DNA from: JAPXRI01 sp033813635
Lineage (GTDB): Bacteria > Bacillota > Clostridia > Oscillospirales > QAMX01
Length of the DNA: 35,729 nucleotides
NCBI GenBank assembly: GCA_033813635.1
Contig: JAPXRI010000031.1
Location: 1 to 35,729 of the forward strand
Direction of reading: 5' to 3'
Positions 32,821 to 35,729 of the stretch are shown piece by piece. The position numbers and the translations under genes are program-made. Under the pieces are notes generated by a model. The model saw only the letters and a list, made by a program, of their open reading frames with translations. It ran no database searches and was not told the origin of the DNA. How positions within the stretch are numbered: the stretch's first letter is position 1; each line of letters starts with the position of its first letter.

Positions 32821-34539
32821 TTACTCGCTTATAATCCTGACTGCGCACACAAACCTTGTGGAATAGAAGTCCGAATCAAGTCTTGTCACGCAGACCGTTT
32901 TGCCGGGTGACGGCGCGTGGATGAACTGGCCGTCGCCTATGTACATACCGACGTGGCTGATGCCTGAGCCCTGGGTGTTGAAAAACACAAGGTCGCCGGG
33001 TTTCAGGTTTGCCTTTTCAACTCTTACCCCTTCGGTATACTGGCTGATACGGTTTATGTTATAGCCGAAATGCTTGTACACATACTGCGTTAACCCCGAG
33101 CAGTCAAAGCCCGTGGTCGGCGAACTCCCGCCGTAGACATACGGTACGCCGATAAACTGCATCGCGTATTCGCATATCTGCTCTCCGAGGGACTTCTGCG
33201 AGCCGGCGGACGAATCCCCCGCGACGACATAGTCGCTGCTCATAAAGCCTGTGATGTTATTGTATTTTATCTGATACCAGCCGCTGTCCACATAGCCTGT
33301 TATCGTAAGCGCGGTGCCCTTCAGCAGAGTCGCCACAACGTCCGAGCTCGTGGTCGGATACTTTCTTACGTTGGTATAGGAGCCGACTACCGTCCCTGCT
33401 TTATCCATTGCCGTCACTGTGTAGCTGGGCGCCGTCTCCGAAGAATCCCCGCCCGATACGCTGACATATGCGGTCGAAACATAGCCCGTTGCCGAATTTG
33501 AAGTTTTTACCTGATACCAGTCGCCGGACTGCCCGAGAACTGTCACCGAGTCGCCGTTTTTAAGCTGGGCTACAATTGAATAGGATGTGCCCGCTCCGGA
33601 CCTCAGATTGACGACGCTGCCGGTCACTGTTCCGGTTTTCGTAACGGAGGCAACGCTCAGGTAGGTCGCACTGATATAGGCCTTCGTCCCGTTGAAATCG
33701 ACGACATACCAGCCGTTCGTCTCGCCGTACACATCAAAAACACGTTCCCTCAATACCTGGCCGACGATTGAGTAATTTGTCCCGGGGCCGGCCCTCAGGT
33801 TGACAACCGCGCCTGTCACCGTTCCCTTTCCGGTAACTGACGAGTAGTCGGAGGTCCCCCCGGACGCGTTCCCGGCGTCCGAGCCGACGCTGCCGGCCGC
33901 AACAAAGTAATCCCCAGTTATGTACGCCTCAGAGCCCTGATAACTCACCTTGTACCATCCGTCGGTTTTTCCGAGGATCGTTAGCACGTCGCCCGAAACG
34001 GCCTTGCCGACGACGCCGTAGGTCGTGCCGGGACCGCTGCGCAGATTGACTACGCTGCCGGTCACTTTTCCCGTCTGTCCGGAAGACGGGGTCTGTTCCG
34101 CCTCGACGTAGGCAGAGGAAATATACCCGGTCAGCCCGCCGGCGCTTATTTTATACCAGCCGCTGAGGGTCTCCAGAATCTGAACGCTGTCTCCCTTTAC
34201 CACGGTTCCTATGCGGCTATAGCTTGTCCCCGCGCCGGAGCGAATGTTGACGACGGTGCCCGTCACCCTGCCCGGAACACCGGTAACGGCGCTCACATAG
34301 GTTTTCGACATATAGCCGCTGAGTCCGTTTACCGATACATTGTACCAGTTCCCGCTCTCGCCCAGAATGGAGACGTTAGTGCCGGACGCGCACCCGCCTA
34401 TGATGGAATAGGTGGTGTCCGGCCCGGATCTGACGTTGACATAACTGCCGGTCACAGTTCCCGTTCCTGCCGCCACAGCCGGTACGATTAAAAATGCTCC
34501 TATTAAAATCGAAGATATAGTTCTCTTTAATCCGAACAA
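32821..34539 (-). CDS. Secreted SH3b(x6)-NlpC/P60 cell-wall hydrolase
   Basis: About 572 aa. A signal peptide (FGLKRTISSILIGAFLIVPAV, cut near AVAA|GT) is followed by six bacterial SH3 repeats of about 60 aa, each with a pattern like VTGSVVNLRSGPGTxY ... GWYKV ... GYIS. The C-terminal NlpC/P60 domain (about 450-572) has the catalytic Cys in FDCSGL and His in SHVGMYIG, with a third polar residue in FIHAP. It should bind peptidoglycan through the SH3b array and cleave stem peptides (endopeptidase). The start is the TTG at 34539, since GGGAGGT lies 6 nt upstream. Repeat 4 is preceded by a Gly/Ser-rich linker. Roles in cell separation or spore outgrowth are possible. Confidence 0.93.
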   Translation of the reverse strand: MFGLKRTISSILIGAFLIVPAVAAGTGTVTGSYVNVRSGPDTTYSIIGGCASGTNVSILGESGNWYNVSVNGLSGYMSKTYVSAVTGVPGRVTGTVVNIRSGAGTSYSRIGTVVKGDSVQILETLSGWYKISAGGLTGYISSAYVEAEQTPSSGQTGKVTGSVVNLRSGPGTTYGVVGKAVSGDVLTILGKTDGWYKVSYQGSEAYITGDYFVAAGSVGSDAGNASGGTSDYSSVTGKGTVTGAVVNLRAGPGTNYSIVGQVLRERVFDVYGETNGWYVVDFNGTKAYISATYLSVASVTKTGTVTGSVVNLRSGAGTSYSIVAQLKNGDSVTVLGQSGDWYQVKTSNSATGYVSTAYVSVSGGDSSETAPSYTVTAMDKAGTVVGSYTNVRKYPTTSSDVVATLLKGTALTITGYVDSGWYQIKYNNITGFMSSDYVVAGDSSAGSQKSLGEQICEYAMQFIGVPYVYGGSSPTTGFDCSGLTQYVYKHFGYNINRISQYTEGVRVEKANLKPGDLVFFNTQGSGISHVGMYIGDGQFIHAPSPGKTVCVTRLDSDFYSTRFVCAVRIISE

Positions 34540-34590
34540 ATCATTACCTCCCAACCCTGAAAAAGTAGATTTATCGATATGCCCGCAGGC

Positions 34591-34899
34591 TTACATTTTT
34601 TCAGCCAAAGCCCTCTCAAGCCATACCGCGCCGACGTCCAGTGCCTCATAGAGCCCGTTTTTTTCGGTTTTTCTGATGATTCTGTCCTTCGCCCTGATAT
34701 TCGGCGAAGTCTGCTGCAGAAATACCGCTACTTTGGTTGATTTATTCAGCCCGGCGATCTCCTTTGATTCCATAATCTGGAGCATAATGATGTATTTTTC
34801 CGCCATGCTCCCGTAATACAGTGTTTTATCCTTCCTGAGCAACGGTTTCCCTTTATACACAAGACCTTCCTTTATGTCTGTTTTTTCGTTTTTCGTCAC
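34591..34899 (-). CDS. Small protein of unknown function
   Basis: 102 aa, with no domain I can name. It is mixed alpha/beta by composition, without signal peptide or membrane helix: KGKPLLRKDKTLYYG, then EKYIIMLQIMESKEI, ending in an amphipathic helix. The GTG start has a clear SD (GGAGG, 6 nt) and its own good promoter, so it is very likely a real gene. It lies between ireB and the NlpC/P60 gene on the same strand. Confidence 0.75.
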   Translation of the reverse strand: MTKNEKTDIKEGLVYKGKPLLRKDKTLYYGSMAEKYIIMLQIMESKEIAGLNKSTKVAVFLQQTSPNIRAKDRIIRKTEKNGLYEALDVGAVWLERALAEKM

Positions 34900-34962
34900 G
34901 TTTTTGCCTCCGTAATATTACTTTTATCCATTTATCCCAATATCATATTAATATACATTTTC

Positions 34963-34992
34963 AGTATACCACATTTCAACCAAAAATGTCAA
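34963..34992 (-). promoter_or_regulatory. Promoter of the small unknown gene
   Basis: Minus-strand TTGACA (34987-34992), 18 bp, TATACT (34963-34968), about 65 bp before the GTG start. Confidence 0.7.
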
Positions 34993-35030
34993 ATTCTTTT
35001 TCGCGCAAATATGTTAGCTTTTGCATATAA

Positions 35031-35073
35031 AAAACGGCAAAGGACAGTCCTGCCGCCCTTGCCGCGTTTCACA
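35031..35073 (-). terminator. Terminator after ireB
   Basis: On the minus strand CGGCAAGG pairs with CCTTTGCCG (one bulge) and TTTTTTATA follows. It lies 11 bp after the ireB stop. Confidence 0.7.
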
Positions 35074-35083
35074 ATGGTCAGAG

Positions 35084-35332
35084 CTATTCGCTTAAGTAGT
35101 TTTTGACAAGCGCCTGCAGAAGCTCGTCGCGGTCGATATGCCGTATCATGCTTCGCGCGTTTTTGTGGTTTGTGATATATCCAGGGTCCTCTGTAAGGAT
35201 ATAACCTACGATCTGACTTATCGGGTCATACCCCTTTTCCTTAAGCGCATCATAAACAGCCGTAAGAAGAATTTTCATCTCTCTCTCGCTGTCAGCAGGT
35301 ATTTTGAATTTTCTTGTATCTCCTCCAAGCAT
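35084..35332 (-). CDS. ireB: IreB-family regulatory phosphoprotein (UPF0297)
   Basis: 82 aa matching the IreB/UPF0297 family: RKFKIPADSEREMKILLTAV, then YDALKEKGYDPISQIVGYIL and HKNARSMIRHIDRDELL. In Enterococcus IreB is a substrate of the IreK Ser/Thr kinase and affects cephalosporin resistance. The start is the ATG at 35332, 7 nt after AAAGGGG; upstream in-frame residues are not conserved in the family. The usual partner genes (ruvX/yqgF, alaS) are not next to it here, and a terminator follows. Confidence 0.93.
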   Translation of the reverse strand: MLGGDTRKFKIPADSEREMKILLTAVYDALKEKGYDPISQIVGYILTEDPGYITNHKNARSMIRHIDRDELLQALVKNYLSE

Positions 35333-35380
35333 GTCATGACCCCTTTCCCTGGCCCAGGCAGATTGATGCAGTCCGGACAA

Positions 35381-35518
35381 TTACGCCGCTCCTCGTAATA
35401 ATACTTAAATACTTATATCAGATTGCGCAGAACATAATTGCCTCTATATAGAATATACTAAATCGAAAAACAAAGCAATAGTTTTTTAAAATTTATTCCT
35501 GAAAAATATGTAGGATTG
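35381..35518. other. AT-rich gap holding the probable IS end
   Basis: No reading frame is credible. The ireB promoter should lie here, but I cannot pick one confidently. A sequence beginning TGTAGGATTGTC (35509-35520) just outside the transposase stop may be the IS terminal repeat; the other end lies outside the window, so this is tentative. Confidence 0.35.
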
Positions 35519-35728
35519 TCAAACATATTGGACAGTGAAGGAAGCGATAGCTTCATTGGGAGAGCGCCAGTGAAGAGGACGCATCGGGAGATTGTTGGAA
35601 CGATTTTGGTGGGCAGCTAGCTGCCCACCAAAATCGGCAAGCGAGTAAAACCGATGTGTATTGAAAAAGCGCTTTTGATCTTCACGGTGACTGCGTTCCA
35701 CCTTGCCGTTGTGACGGGGTGTGTAAGG
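35519..35728 (-). mobile_element. IS transposase, C-terminal fragment cut by window edge (IS481/IS3-like)
   Basis: Reading inward from the right edge, the frame encodes PYTPRHNGKVERSHREDQ, then KRFFNTHRFYSLADFGGQLA, and ends NEAIASFTVQYV. This is the end of an rve-type (retroviral integrase-like) DDE transposase; the Glu in VERSHRED is the last catalytic residue. The 3' end is intact with a stop at 35519. The rest of the gene is outside the window, so completeness cannot be judged. A 36-bp perfect palindrome lies inside it. Confidence 0.8.
35601..35636. repeat. 36-bp perfect palindrome without loop
   Basis: Bases 35601-35618 are exactly complementary in reverse to 35619-35636, centred on CAGCT|AGCTG. 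The palindrome lies in frame inside the transposase coding sequence. Confidence 0.95.
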
Positions 35729-35729
35729 C

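Noticed and set aside
1..35729. CRISPR array, tRNA or rRNA genes
   Set aside because: No regularly spaced repeats, cloverleaf-like sequence with a T-loop motif, or rRNA signature was noticed by eye; a tRNA scan was not possible.

Overview
The window looks like a chromosome segment of an anaerobic, GC-rich (mostly 55-60 % GC) member of the Firmicutes, probably class Clostridia. Supporting signs are an IreB-family gene, the dxs-tlyA-nadK-argR-recN operon typical of Firmicutes, superoxide reductase and flavodiiron genes of anaerobes, a type IV pilus cluster without an outer-membrane secretin gene, strong sigma-A promoters and many TTG starts behind good Shine-Dalgarno (SD) sequences. The genus cannot be read from the sequence.

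Layout. (1) About 100-3913 (+): a divergent glycyl radical enzyme of the PFL/diol-dehydratase superfamily, followed by a GH127-like glycosidase. (2) 3983-6909: an oxygen/NO defence block with a flavodiiron protein (-), a divergent Crp/Fnr regulator (+), thioredoxin (-) and class I superoxide reductase (+). The trxA/superoxide reductase intergenic region carries two GTGACC-N-GGTNAC palindromes, each about 41 bp upstream of a predicted start site. (3) 7026-8864 (+): a six-hairpin (GH15-like) glycosidase with an inserted four-cysteine knuckle. (4) 8914-12721 (-): nadE-glmS behind a good promoter. (5) 12861-23089: a type IV pilus island. A minus-strand operon (PilX-like protein and two minor pilins) diverges from a strongly expressed major pilin. 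The pilin is followed by pilM-pilN (one fused gene), pilO, pilD, pilB, pilT and pilC. (6) 23382-24065 (+): a lone TetR-family regulator. (7) 24212-30004 (-): dxs-tlyA-nadK-argR-recN. (8) 30203-32763 (+): ychF and two membrane-protein genes. (9) 32821-35332 (-): a secreted SH3b x6-NlpC/P60 cell-wall hydrolase, a small conserved-looking protein and ireB. (10) 35519-end (-): the 3' end of an IS transposase running off the right edge.

How the parts work together. The pilus island encodes pilins, leader peptidase, assembly ATPase, retraction ATPase, platform protein and a PilMNO alignment complex, so it should make a retractile type IV pilus. The major pilin is a compositional mosaic: its conserved N-terminal helix is coded at about 57 % GC and the rest at about 31 %. 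That is the clearest sign of recent exchange in the window. The redox block would reduce O2/NO and superoxide, and its Crp/Fnr protein is the obvious candidate to bind the paired palindromes. I saw no tRNA, rRNA or CRISPR array and no complete IS.
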